A stretch of 48,754 nt of DNA from Phlebiopsis flavidoalba (Eukaryota; Basidiomycota; Agaricomycetes; Polyporales; Phanerochaetaceae): the NCBI GenBank assembly GCA_035772785.1, contig JAOCPU010000101.1, positions 1-48,754 on the forward strand, written 5' to 3'. Position 1 is the stretch's first letter. Each line of letters begins with the position of its first letter. The notes beneath the pieces were generated by a model that was given only the letters and a program-made list of their open reading frames with translations, was not told the DNA's origin and did no database searches. The position numbers and the translations under genes are program-made. Positions 24,268 to 36,495 of this stretch are shown in pieces.

Positions 24268-26904
24268 CTCGATGGAAATTCCGTGCCCCCTTAGGTGAGA
24301 GCGAGAGCGACGTATAATTCGAAGCGCAATGGTCCGGGCAATGTCTTGGATCGTTTGTGAAAAATGCTCGTCGTGCTAATAAGAGTAGTGCCTATATTGT
24401 CAAAATAGGGTCCGGTGGGCTTCGACACAACGTGTCTATCAACTCCCACCTTTGACGAACACAAGCGGTCCAGTGTCGCCGTGTTTAACAGGACATGTGG
24501 CACGCAAAGAAAATGAGGGGGGGGGACGAGTCACCTTCTCAGAAAGCTATACAACCCGTTCACCTTTCGGATAGTCCGAGTTGTCTGGATTGTGCTTATC
24601 ACAACTCATGTGCGCACATACTCCGTACTGACCCGTCGTCAGCGATTGTGTGGCCGTCAGCGGGACGAAAGCTGTTACAGCGAAAGGCACCGTAACGCAG
24701 CATTGTGCTGCAATGTTAGCTTTTGTCGGTGTTATCAGCAAGCACAGCCCTCACCCAGGACCTGGGTGACGGTCTCGACTCCTCTTGTCTCGTTTTCATT
24801 ATGAGATTTCAACCACCACCCACGGAACACGAATTCCAAGCTAACAATGCTAATTTGCAACAAGGAGGGCTCCACCAAATCTAGGAGCAGAATTGGCCTC
24901 CTAGCAGTTGTGCTGCATTACAACACGTCAGATGCTAGTCAGCGAGTAAGACCCAGCAGTGCGTGCACTGGAGTGAGACGGAGATTCCTATTCGTTCGGC
25001 TATGTGGCTCAGTACGTCACCCGAAATGGGCACTTGAGGCTGTCAGTATGTTCGGATATCTTTCACGATCACGTAAAAACGGTCCAGATCGTGAGCCTTC
25101 CATTCCAGTTTTGGCAACGAGAAACGTTACTTACTTTCACCATTGTGATCAAGCACCGCCACCGCCGCAAAAACCGATGATGTCCGTGTGTTTGCGCGAT
25201 ATCCTTAAGTCTAGCGGCATGCGTAGCTCGCGAGATAATTTTTTGGTTCGAAGCCGTTAGGGAGCGCGTAGCCTCTCGCTCTAGTACACATTCTAGATTA
25301 AACACTGACAAAAGGCAACCGTGCGCTCAACATACCGCGGCGTGAAAGACCTGGAGCCATTGTGTTCGCGTGGTCTGCGGGCTGTGTGGACTGTCCACTG
25401 GAGGCTCACCTCTAGACATGTGCCATCGTGTCTGCCCGAGTTCGTACTACTGCTACAATTTCCAATGTAGTGTTTTCTATCTCCCAACATACTATTGATG
25501 TTACCGTGCGTAAAACTGCTCTCCAAGTCGGTGTGTGAAGCACGAGAACTCGACGAAAGCGTGCAGCGAATACGACGGCGCGTGCGCTACATGTATCAAA
25601 TACAGAGGTGGTTTTCTGATTGTCGCGGCGTTGAAGGATAGTCTTAACCGTCCGAGATAATTACATCAATAAGTAGGTCAATACAATCCACTACTGTGCG
25701 CTCGTAGCGAGTATCGTGTTTGGTACAAGGCATCATCGTCCGCGTGAGAGCATCATCGTCGTCAGAGTATCGTGCGACAAGAAGCTATCGCGGACCTTAC
25801 GACTGGCCTTGTATGGTGTCGGTTGCCTCTTGACAGACTGTCGTCACGGCGGCTGTGAAGTAGAGGTTCAGACCGTGCCCGTGCACTCTCCTGCGCCTCT
25901 TCTTCCGTTTTGCTACTCTTTCGGCGACTTCATTCGGACCTTGGTCGTATCCTCGATGCTAGCTTAATCCTTCTATGCCTGACGGAGTTCCAGTGACATA
26001 GCGTGGGTGCTCATAGTGTTCGAGCAAAGGCAGCGCACCCACTTCCCGTCTGGCCTGAGGGAACTCTGCCAGCTCATTGCAGTGCCCTGTTTTAGAGAAG
26101 TAGCATCGGCTAGTGTGTTGGCTTTAGATCCAGGAGGCCTGAAGACATGCGAACGGACGCCTCGCGCTCACCTGCTGTCTGGATGGGATTTTGTCTTGCC
26201 TCAGATACGCGTGTTCGCTAATGCAGGGGATCAACCCAACGTACCCGCATTGTTGAAGTGCACACCTATCATGTCTTTTTGTCGACACGTTGCGGGGAAA
26301 GCGCAGTATATTTCTCGCCAATTGCTGTTGCAACGGATGTGGATGTTCTGCTTGAAACTCCTCCTGAGGATTACGCTCTTCCGACCAGCCAGTGATGCAT
26401 CGGACAGAGGATTGGGACGAAAGGTTTTGAGAGCCAAAATGGGACATCAGGGAAGCCTAGAGAGCCATAAAGTCGAGGAGGGTTGGCTTGCAGATGGAAA
26501 CATCGGTGGTATACAGAGTAAAGGGAGAAGGCAAGTTTCCAGAGAGCGTCTTGTCCCGGTTACAAAAGGCAAAATCGGAGATTAGGATTACCTACATATA
26601 TTACGCATGCCCTCCCTCGTACATCAGTATTCGGTTTGTATTCACAGGCAGGCAGATCTTCCTTACTTTCCTTTTGGGCCGCCCCTCATTCCTATCGCGT
26701 CCTATATATCTAACTGTGGTGTTCCTATTTGGCCACCAAGTACGATTTCGCCGTTGTCCATAGTAGCTGGGTCATAAGCAGCATGACCTGCTTCCATTGC
26801 TCTTGACCCGCTCATTGTTGGTCAGGGTGTTTTGCCCTTGATTCGATCATAGTTTATGCTGTACGGCCCATGCGCTCACAACCATCTTTTTGGTTTCTGT
26901 ACAT
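24268..26904. other. No identified gene
   Basis: The longest frame is 192 codons (26,007-26,585, plus), overlapped by minus frames of 107 and 68 codons. None shows a motif. The minus-strand phrase HFNNAG near 26,250 recalls the SDR NNAG motif, but no other SDR block is nearby. A 137-codon plus frame (24,847-25,260) is also unidentified. Confidence 0.4.
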
Positions 26905-27656
26905 TTATTGTGTGTTTGCGTTGTTGTTTTGTGCGCTGCTCGTCGCGGCCCTCCCACCTTTTTTGCTTCTATGTGTCAGCTTTTGTCCTGCCGGGCCATC
27001 CTTACTCACACGCTTAAGCCCGCCAATCCCATATACAAGCGGGAGGACTTCGGTTATTGTCTTTCTCGCTCGCCAGTCTTCATGGCTCTTGCTCTCTTCC
27101 ACCGGCTCGTTACCATCCAGGCTTAACAGACCCGGAGTATTCAGCGTGAACCGGCGCCATGCGACCTGCACAGTGCTCGCATTATTATGGGCCTTCCGTT
27201 GCTGTTCATATTCGTTTACACTTTTGGAGTTTAAATAATCTGGTACACTGGCCTTGCCGCACTGGAAATTCTGTGTCCGCTCCGTATTTTTGCACATTTG
27301 GCGCCGCTGTAGCGCGCAGAGCCTGAGCTCCGTGTGATGCTCGAGACCTTTTGACATTGGTGTAATTTTGTATATATTTGTTCGTTCCAAGTTCTGTTCC
27401 GGCCCTTGATCATACTTATTGAAGAGTTACCAATTCTACTCAATATTTCCATACGCAATATCCCAAAAAAAAGCATTGTGCACCCGGAGCGCAGGGCGAG
27501 GCGCCTTTGCCCTTTTTTACTGAAGCACTTTGATCTGGCGACCAGATTCTCACGCAAATCCATCAAAGGTGCCGAATTAAAGCAGTCACGTGCGCGAATC
27601 ATTGCAGCCTCGAGGTCGTCTATTTCGACCTTTACTCCCTTCTCTCCTGAAACCAC
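26905..27656 (-). other. Possible basic coiled/IQ-containing hypothetical protein
   Basis: A minus frame from ATG 27656 reads GEKGVKVEIDDLEAAMIRAR and LMDLRENLVARSK, an amphipathic and plausibly helical stretch. It overlaps a second minus frame (27,390-26,905) with ASTVQVAWRRF, a partial IQ-like calmodulin-binding pattern. One frameshift would join them. Composition looks more protein-like than in surrounding frames, but no family is recognised. It lies divergent to the GCN2 gene, about 140 bp upstream of its ATG, so the two may share a promoter. Confidence 0.3.
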
Positions 27657-27796
27657 ATCTACGGACCCCTTTTACACGACAAAGCGCGATGTCTACGTCG
27701 GCTTGAGCTGCTGAGGTCCGTCACAAGGGCCTCCCTCCTTTCAAGCAACAAGTTCCAGCTTGTTCGGTCCTACACCCGCCCACACCATCTCGAGTC

Positions 27797-30700
27797 ATGG
27801 ATGAACTTCCAGAGAATCGGCAACAGGAAGAGATTTACAGTGCTGAAAAGTATATATGGGAGAAGATTTTATCGACTGCCCCCCTCCCAAAGCTTGGAAG
27901 GTGCGTCCCCCTTGCTACGTTCGTGTGAGCGAGCGGTCGGATAACCCCACTGCGCAGGGAGCACCTCGTCTACCATGAGTTATCATTCGGGTCAGGCACC
28001 GGACCCTGACCACGCATCCAAGATATACTTTAATCTACATGTCAAGTGAGACTTATCCCCCTAATATGCTTCCTTGATGCTGTATGAACAAAAAAACTAT
28101 CAGGTTCCGAAGACCTATCCTACACTGGCCCCGCCGCCAATCCTTACAGTACAACAACAATACAGCGGCCTCAAGTCAAACATCACATAGCGAAACTATC
28201 AAGCTTAATACATGCGGAGACGCTGAAGGTCAAGGGCTCAGAGACGGTCTTCTCGGTGGGATCTTTATCTCAACACTCCGTGAGGGCAACCCTGTCCTGC
28301 ACTTCACGCCTTCTCTGTCCATCCGCCCCTTGGATGGTATGCTCCAAGATACCCTTTGTGAGGAAACCATCTCGACGTCTTTGGCTATTGGCCTATATAT
28401 TCTGCGTTGCAGCTACAGTCCAGTCCATACCCCGGTGCTCATAGGGGGGACGCAGGTCTCCAGACTATTGTACGACTTACCACGATGATACCCTGCTTCC
28501 AGTTGATATGACGATGTCATGGTCACCTGTCCCTCGGGATCGTATCCCGCCTGTCGTGGCGCCCACTAAGGCCAAACTCCACGCATTACTAGGAGGCTGG
28601 GAACCCTTATTGCTTTTCTCCACCTAGCTGATCTCGCATTCGCTAAACGATACAACACTACTTCTCAGGCAGCTGTCGCGGCGGCACAAGACTGGCTGCA
28701 GAACAATGTCGCTCCGGTGGTGGAACCCATTGGCTCGCTAGCCACCTAAAAGAGATGACCCGCCGAGCTTTGGAAGCTGAGCAGGTAAGTCGCGTGTGAC
28801 ATATTTAGCCTATGCGTACCCTCGGTCGCTAGGGACGCGTACATCCCTGTCCCGGATCTTACACTCGGAAGAGGACTGCCGCTCACGTGAACATCTCTCA
28901 CACAGGCGAGACGCGAACGCGAGGAAGCCGAGGTCGAAGCGGCTTTGCAGCGGGAAGCACAGCGCGCGCACGAGCTCGAGGAACAGATCCGCGCAGATAT
29001 GGAGCGACAACAAGCCGAGCGGGCGCGGCGGCTGAGGAGCAGACGACCCGAGAACGCTCTGAGTCGGACGCGACGGAGACTGGCGGTGGCGCGTTTTTCC
29101 TGACAGTGGTGCGCAAATCGTGTCTTTCACCCCCGAGGAAATCGTTTGGGAAGGCGTACGGTTCTCGCACGTAAAGCTCTTTCAGTCTCACAAAGGTGAG
29201 TCCCACCCAACCCTTTTTCGTACCCCTCGATTAAACCTCATCCCTGTGTAGAATCATTGGGTACTGTCTGGCAAGCGGAAAACCAATCCATCCCAGCGAT
29301 AACCCCCTTCAGCTCGAGCTGCTCGTCGTCGAATTCGCACGAGGTATTATTACTCGACCGCACATGGACGCAAGAAGCTCAAGTCACTGGCAAGAAGACA
29401 TTCGGCGCCTTGCAAATGTCCGGCATACGAATCTCCTCGCTGTGCTTGCATCGAAGCTTATATCCCTTGCCAAACCACAAACAGCCATCCAAAGCTGTAT
29501 GTATTGCATGAGCGACGCCCTTCGCTTACGCTCCAGGATGTCCTCGAGGACAGTGAATCGCTCAGGGGGAAGCCCGGGCATCCGTGAGTGACTCAGTCTG
29601 ACTCGTGGTAGTTTCGACCTTGACCTCACAGCTGGCTGGTGCAGGACTACCTAACACAAATCCTCTCTGCGCTGAACGCGTTGCATACGGCCGACGTCAT
29701 CCACCGAGGGCTCTCACCACGATGTATCGGACTCGCGCCGGGCAAGCACGCAGGGGGACCCAAAGAGTATCAAGGTTTTCCACGCGCACTTTTTTGTCGC
29801 GCTGCTGGACATGAACCGCTCTGAGCCATTTCTGCCTGCGGGAACGCTGTAAGGTGTTACATCAGAATATGCAAGAAGGCTGGTGAGTGTAGATGAACGC
29901 CCACCATGATCTCGAACGCTGAATGTATGAGTAGGATGCCACGGGACGCGCTCGTCGAGTCGCCCCTCGAGTACACGAAGAGTCGTGACGTCCACGCCGT
30001 GGTGTGTCTATACTGCTTGCAGATGCTGCTCGGCCTGAGTGTCGTCGAGCGGTTCCCGGATTTCCACGCCGCGCTCAAGAACTGTGTATGCCTCGGTTCA
30101 TTGATCCCACTGTGTCTTTGTGCTGATAGCTTGGTCGTAGCGACGGTGTCGCAGACAATGCAGCAACATGCCCTGGCGATGCTCGCGCCCGTGAAGAAAG
30201 CATGTGTCGCCGCATGCTCTGCTGGCAAGTATGGCGGGACTTGCGTTGGGAAACAATATACGTTCCCCACCGCGTGACGATAAATGGTTCGTTCCCCGCT
30301 CCTATAAACCACAACGAAGGAGACTGACGTGAGTTTTAGGGCAACGGACATGGCCCCAAGACGCCACTTGTGACGAACTACAGTGGGTCGCCCGAGTCGG
30401 ACTATTTCAACAAGACGATTGCTGTGAGACCGCGCTACACGAGCCGATGGAAGGAGGATTGGGAGGAGCTCTCGAGCTTTTGGTGCGTCCCAAAGTGCGA
30501 AATTGGAGGGCCAAAGTCACTCATGAGTGCGAGTACAGGGCCGAGGAGCATTCGTTCAGTTGTGAAAGCGCGAAACAAGATGGATTCGAGGATCTATGCT
30601 GGTGAGTACCGCATGTGCATGGATACAAAAGCTGACTTTGAATTTTTCCAGTGAAGAAAATCCGGTTGCGAACCAGTCAGAGCGACCAGAAGATTTTCCG

Positions 30701-33700
30701 CGAGGTCGACACGTTAAGTCGGCTCAATCACAGATACATCGTCCGGTACTACACTACCTGGATCGAAACCTCGGACCACGTAATCGACCGCAACATCGAC
30801 AGTCGGCTCGTCAGCAGGGACATCGGTTCCGACAGGTGCAGAATGGTTTCGACGACAGAGGAAGACAGTGACACCCATTCGCTATTAACTTCGACGACCT
30901 GGACTTGGATTTACAGCAGTATAATACACCGAGTCAGGCCAGCTTTCCCGCGATTACATTCACTCGCAGCGGAACGCCTCGCTCAGACGAGGGCGAATCA
31001 AGTAGCGAGGAAGCGCGACGTCGTCTGATGATGTGTCACCGGTGGACGGACGCGCGAGTCGTCTCACAAAGCGAGCTGCGACGCCTGTACCATCGGTGTC
31101 GAGGACGTTATACATACAGATGGAGTTCGTTGAGGCGCAAACTTTGAAGAGGTATGTTGACCTGATTCATCGCGATGAACCGAAGTCTTAGTTTTCGCCC
31201 CACAGAGGATTGCGGACCCACCGGGAATCTCAGAGATCGAAGCATGCGGCTGTTCCAACAGATCGTAGACGCATTAGTTCACATGTCGAGCATGACATCG
31301 TGGAGTTATACATCACTTGGAACAACTATTTGTCTCAATGATGGCAGCTCCTACCCACCGCGATATCAACTTACAAACATCTTCATTGGTATGTGCAGCT
31401 TTACAATTATAATTCGCTTTGGCCTGATCAGTTCTGTTAGATGGTAAGGGGGATTGTGTAAGAGTACGTCTCATTCGTTGATATTACGACGGCACATCCT
31501 TACCAGTCTCTCAGTCGTTGGTGATTTCGGGTCTGGCCACGTCTGCTCTGCCGCCGTGTTGGATCCTACCGATGTCATGCAGACCTCCGTGGTAGAGGCA
31601 GACATGACCTCGGTAAAGCTCGCTGCCCAAACATTCATCTCGTTGGCTCAATCCTTTCCAGCACGTGGGCAACTAGGCTTTACATCGCCCCAGCCAGAGG
31701 TGCAGTCCGCCAAAGGCAAGGCCCGCAATCATGGGAAAGCCGACATGTACAGTCTCGGCGTGAGTGATGCGTCGCAACTCAATCTACGTTACGCTCATGC
31801 TTTGGGCATAGATCGTGTTCTTTCGAAATGAACCACACATTTTCAACCGGTTTTCGAGCGTAGCGTGGTGCTGTCCCGAGAATCTCAGGAAGCCTGAGAT
31901 CATCTTTCCCCACCTCTTGGACCCGCCTCGCATGGAGGCAGACAGCAGAGTATGTCATGCGCTACGCTTGAAAGTCGACGTACTGAACCCTTGTAGTCAT
32001 CACCTGGCTTGCTGAAAACATGATCCGGATGAGAGGCCCACGGCTCTTGAGCTGTCTCAAAAGCTACCTCTTACCACCGCGCGGTTGAAGACGAGTCCTT
32101 TAAGGACACGCTGAAGTTAATCGGTAAGTTTTGTGCAGTCTGTCGCTCCACATTTACTCACATCTCTGTAGTCAAGCACGATTCCCCCCCTATCGTGTCA
32201 ATCCGTCCTTACGACTTTGTTTGGCCAAACCACGAAGCCTTCACACGGTTTTCCTTTACGACCAAGGCGACATTCCAGGGAACATACCACATTTTAAAAA
32301 CGGCATCGTTCACGACCGCCTGGTCGAAATTTTTCGTCTGCATGGCGCGGTTGATATGGAGCCGCCGCTGCTTTTGCCTGTCATGAATCCCGAAGAAGAT
32401 TACTCCCCGCGCACTTTTCTTGGACCGGAATGGAGATGTCGTGTCCCTTCCCACAAACCCGTTGGCGCCGTTTGCTCGCATGGCCGCACGAAGTCAATTC
32501 CGCAGGATTATAGCGTTTTCCATCTCAGCGACACATATCGGCCAGAGTGAGTGGTTCGTTTGATGCATGTTTTCGCGAATCTAAACAACTGGTAAGTCCG
32601 GTCGCTGGGCATCCTAAAGCGTCGAAGGCTGCGGTGTTTGATGTCATCACTCAAAGACATCGAGTCCGGACCGAGCGCGTCGGACAGCTGAGGCGATCAC
32701 TATAGTCAACGAATGCCTAAACAGCTTGGCCAACCTCGAGAAGTATGATATTCATTTATCTCATACGAAAGTGTCGGTATTAGCTGCTAAGTCACTTGGG
32801 CCTCTTCACTGCACCACCTCTTCTGTAAGTTTACGACTGTTCTGCTCTTGCCGAGCAGGTGTCCCCGCACACCAACGGGTCGGAAGTGACTCTCAAGATA
32901 TTTCTCGTCCAGGTTAGGGGTTCCAACGACCTTAGGCGGTGTCGTTATCTCAGAAACACGGACAGCTATTGGTCGGAGACAAAGGGCTCAGCGAAAGCTT
33001 CGTGGACTGCTACGAGATCCTTGCGAGACAGAGGTTCGTAAGATGCGCGCCTACTTTCATCGTGGTGGCGCTAATACACTGCCTTTGTGTAGCGCAGATG
33101 GCGGACGGTCGATGACAGCGGTAAGTGGACTCAGGGTCGCTGGTGCTCGGGGGCGAGATTGGAACGGTGTGGTCCTTTCCGAATCGTGCTCATAGTTGTA
33201 GCATCTACACAGAGCTGCACGGAGTCTAACGTCAAGCAGCACTATCCACTTTGCCATCGTCGCGACGGGCGTTCACCCGGACAGAATTTACTGTTTTGAT
33301 AGACCGCTTGATATGATTCGCCTAATATTTCACGTCTCGATGCTTGTGTACGGGACCCGAACCAATATTCGACGGTCTCTGCTTCGAAAGTTGTCAAAAC
33401 AGAGTCGCACCCCATCGGATAGAAGACTATAGATACACTGGCAAATCGGTGGACAGTGTGTATCTTTATATAGCCTAGGTCATGTTGTGACTATTGGTTT
33501 GCTGACGTCCCTGCAGGTATGACAAGTACATCTGATTCGATTCTGTGTCGGCAAGGGTCTGCCGCCCCGATCGAGCTTCACTGTGCGGGTTTGTGCATTA
33601 CATATATATATTCGTAGAGAAGATCACAGTTGCCCTTGGCGTCCTTCCAAGCGCTGCAATTTGGCAGAAGTACGATGCTGAAGGGGATCGGCAAGTCATA

Positions 33701-34733
33701 GTAGGTTTGGTATACATAACTGGGGCTATCTGGAGTCCTCTGGCGATGTGACGTATATGTTGTCTCCCATCTACCACCTGGCATCTCGCTGCAGACGCGT
33801 CAGCCTGGAGATAGTGGCCTCGGCTGCTAGCTGTGGAGAAACGGGATCAGCGCGGATTTGATGTACGAATATGTGCCTCTATTCCACGTGGGCTCAACAG
33901 ATGAGAATGTTTCCGAGCTATGCCATCGCGATAGGGAATATTGTAAGTTGCGTAATCTCTCCCCACAAGCCCTGTGCTGATATTGCTCGCAAGAGATTCA
34001 TCGTGTATCCGAGACCTCGTACTGCTCGCCGTGATCAGATCCCGCCTTCATGGGTCAGAGAGCGTGCTGAAGGAACCTGAAGATGACTGCGTGAAGTATT
34101 TTACCCCGTATTCAACTGTACTCATCGATCTAAAGTCTCGAAGTATCGAAACAGGAACTCGTTTTCCGTTCCTGGTTCAACAGATTGCAGAACAGAAGAA
34201 AGTTGACGCATCCCTATCTGGGGCCCCCACTCGTAACCAGCGTTGGTGAAGGCGCCCTCTCCCACTCTCAACCGCCTCCAAAGAGACGACGGGTCCAGAG
34301 GTACAACTTGTTCTTCAGGGTGACGCTAAGAAAACAGCGGAAGCAGACCAAACAAGATGTACATGGACAGAGGTACGATGTGCAGCTATTAATCTAGTTA
34401 GTGTGAACGCATCTCACTCGTGCCGTTCTTCTAGAGCGCCTTTGAGTCTTTGGGATGGACCTGAAAGCGGCTATGTCTCAATCCAACGTACCCATCGTAG
34501 CCGTTCGACGTGTGAGCGATGCCATCTTCGAGCAAATGACCAAGACACACCCTGTGGCTCTCGGACGAGAACTCCTGGAAAGCTTTGGCCGCCCTCGTTC
34601 CCTACGGCAACTCAATCATCCTACGCACACACCAGATACGCGATGCCATACTCCGACGCTAAGCGGAAGGGTGCCAAGTTCTTGATACTATTTCGCCGTG
34701 AAAGAAGAACGCCCGTTCCTGCTCATGCTGTAA
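27797..34733 (+). pseudogene. GCN2: GCN2-type eIF2alpha kinase (EIF2AK4/Gcn2p), full length but frame-broken
   Basis: Gcn2 senses uncharged tRNA and phosphorylates eIF2alpha in amino-acid starvation. The domain order is complete. RWD: ATG 27797 (MDELPENRQQEEI), GEDFIDCPPPKAWK, introns 27901-27957 and 28046-28103. A charged coiled stretch follows (REREEAEVEAALQREAQRAH, 28,910-28,970). The pseudokinase runs about 29,140-30,280 (LANVRHTNLLAVLASK, IHRGLSP-like, LVESPLEYTKSRDVHAV). In the kinase, the glycine loop at 30539-30570 has lost one base and is preceded by an intron (30483-30538). The catalytic Lys of AVKKIRL is at 30654-30656 after intron 30602-30651. HRD is at 31356-31364, DFG at 31523-31531, then NHGKADMYSLG. 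The HisRS-like region starts about 32,190 (RLVEIFRLHGAVDMEPPLLL; NECLNSLANLEKYDIHLSH). C-terminus: IAEQKKVDASLSGAP, DLKAAMSQSNVPIVAV, and an ending at stop 34731-34733. Frame changes exceed a dozen; many are one-base homopolymer differences. Confidence 0.93.
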
Positions 34734-35965
34734 CGTTTTCATTATGACGAACGTGATGACAGTTTATTTATCTGACTACCCATCATCTAAATTTATATTG
34801 CCCAAGCCAAATGTCACCAGTTCGTTCTGGTATTTCATACGTATTGTTGTTCAATTTGATGTATATTAGGAGGTTTTATAACTATAATTCCTGTCACATG
34901 GGTCAACCCGGATCTTTCTATTGAAATTGTGGGCAATTTCATGCGCTTTGATGAGCTGGACCGTTGTATAGGTTAGATGCGGATGGAATCGTGCAGAGAA
35001 GCAGGGTCTGTTTGATTTTCGTTCGATCTGTCGAAGTCAGTGAGATTCGGCGACCCTAACTTGCAAACTCAGACCGAAACTCTTCTCGGGCGGGGAATCA
35101 GCTAGAGTCCTAGTCGTTTGTCATTTGCTAGGCGTCACGATTCTTGTGTACATGTGGGTATGAACTGCCAAAATGGCCGCGGAAAGCGGTCGGAAAGATA
35201 CATGTATGCGATGGTACAAGCCTACGCAAGCTCATGAAGTATGTCAAAATTCAAACTCGCTTCCCGAAATCTCGAGAAAATGTGTCCGCCACGCCAATGA
35301 AACGTTAGGCTTTTTGCGTGACTGGCGTAATTTCATCATTCGTTGTAGTCATTTGAGTTATTGGCCACGAGCAGTATCCGTCATGCATGACGTGCCTTTG
35401 GCCGTACTTCTTTGCGGTGTTATAAGCGCGACTCGTCCTCCGGCAAATGAATATATGTAGGTCATCAAACTGATCGCAACAAGGCAGCTTCCCTGGAATC
35501 ATTTGTGAGAGTACGTGGTATGGCTTCTCGGCAGAAAAGAAGTGTCTTTTGAAGCATGGTTTTTAACGAACGGTCATTTGGAGAGTTCGTACGTCGAATC
35601 GCTTCTCTTGATCTGCTCGGCCACAACATGAGCCACTTGAGCTCGTCAGTGGCAGTCAAAGCATACAGCTAGAAATTCTAAAATCCATCATACAAAAGCA
35701 GGGACTAGATCACAATGAATCCCCATTACAGACGCCCTTGAGAACGATGAGAGCCAGACCCTGAAGCCGTGCTCATCAACGGGAGGCGCCGGCAAGATCA
35801 TGAAGCGCAAGAAAAAGCAATAGGCTCGCAAGACCCGAGATCGTCCTCCGAGGAGCTCTTGTTTGCGTTTGTTAGGATCCCAAGGCCGCCGCGCTTCCAA
35901 ACCAAGCGCGCGTTCTTTTTGTCACCACCTACCTGTGTTTTGCGCATTAGTTGCAGAGTGGGCGT

Positions 35966-36057
35966 GGGCTCGCCCGGGCGGATCGGCATCGTCGGCATCC
36001 TCAGGCCTGTTGGGCCACCCATTTGTGAGCACGTGATCCACCGATCCGGGCGAGCCC
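35966..36057. repeat. Inverted repeat with GC-rich arms
   Basis: The left arm at 35966-35986 contains GGGCTCGCCCGG and GGATCGG. The right arm at 36041-36057 is CCGATCCGGGCGAGCCC. The arms are complementary apart from a 4-base gap in the right arm, and are separated by 54 nt. They could fold as a cruciform or transcript hairpin, or be the ends of a very small element. No target duplication is evident. Confidence 0.6.
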
Positions 36058-36240
36058 AGGTGAACCGCAGTGTCAGTACGCCCAGAAATTGTGTGTGTGT
36101 AAGAAAGGACATTGTTTATACATCTAATTAGTCACGCAAACCCAATAAAGCAAAAAAAAATTGACACTGTGTGGTTTCACATACCAAAGCATCATCTTCT
36201 GTGCTCAAAACCGTGCGCAAGCCTATATGCGATGCTTAAG

Positions 36241-36296
36241 TGTTTACATTTCCGTCGATTTACCGCCTGATAGGCGGGTAAATCGTGCACGTAAAC
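36241..36296. repeat. Two-tier stem-loop
   Basis: The inner arms GATTTACCGCCT and AGGCGGGTAAATC pair around a 3-nt GAT loop with one bulged G. The outer arms GTTTAC and GTAAAC pair across an internal loop. It could be a terminator hairpin, a miniature-element relic or a structured UTR. Confidence 0.6.
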
Positions 36297-36495
36297 CAAA
36301 GCCGGTTCACGTCGTTCAAGCTCCGCTGATGGCAGAGCTGAACCCTCCTCCAGCGCCTGAGACGCGACGGCGGCATTAAGCGTGTCTCACCTCCGTCGAC
36401 CTACCACCGTCGTACATGCAGCTTGTGAGCGTATGCTCACAAAGGACTCCCTCAAGATAAGTGCTATCGGCTTGTCTGTTCAGATAACGTGGATC

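Larger units (their letters stand above)
34734..36495. other. Spacer downstream of GCN2
   Basis: Frames at 35,173-35,460 (plus) and 35,305-35,659 (minus) show no motif. Two inverted repeats in this interval are listed separately. The rest is AT-rich. Confidence 0.4.

Noticed and set aside
26231..26437. Second short-chain dehydrogenase, from the phrase HFNNAG
   Set aside because: No cofactor loop, catalytic Ser or YxxxK block could be found around it in any frame.
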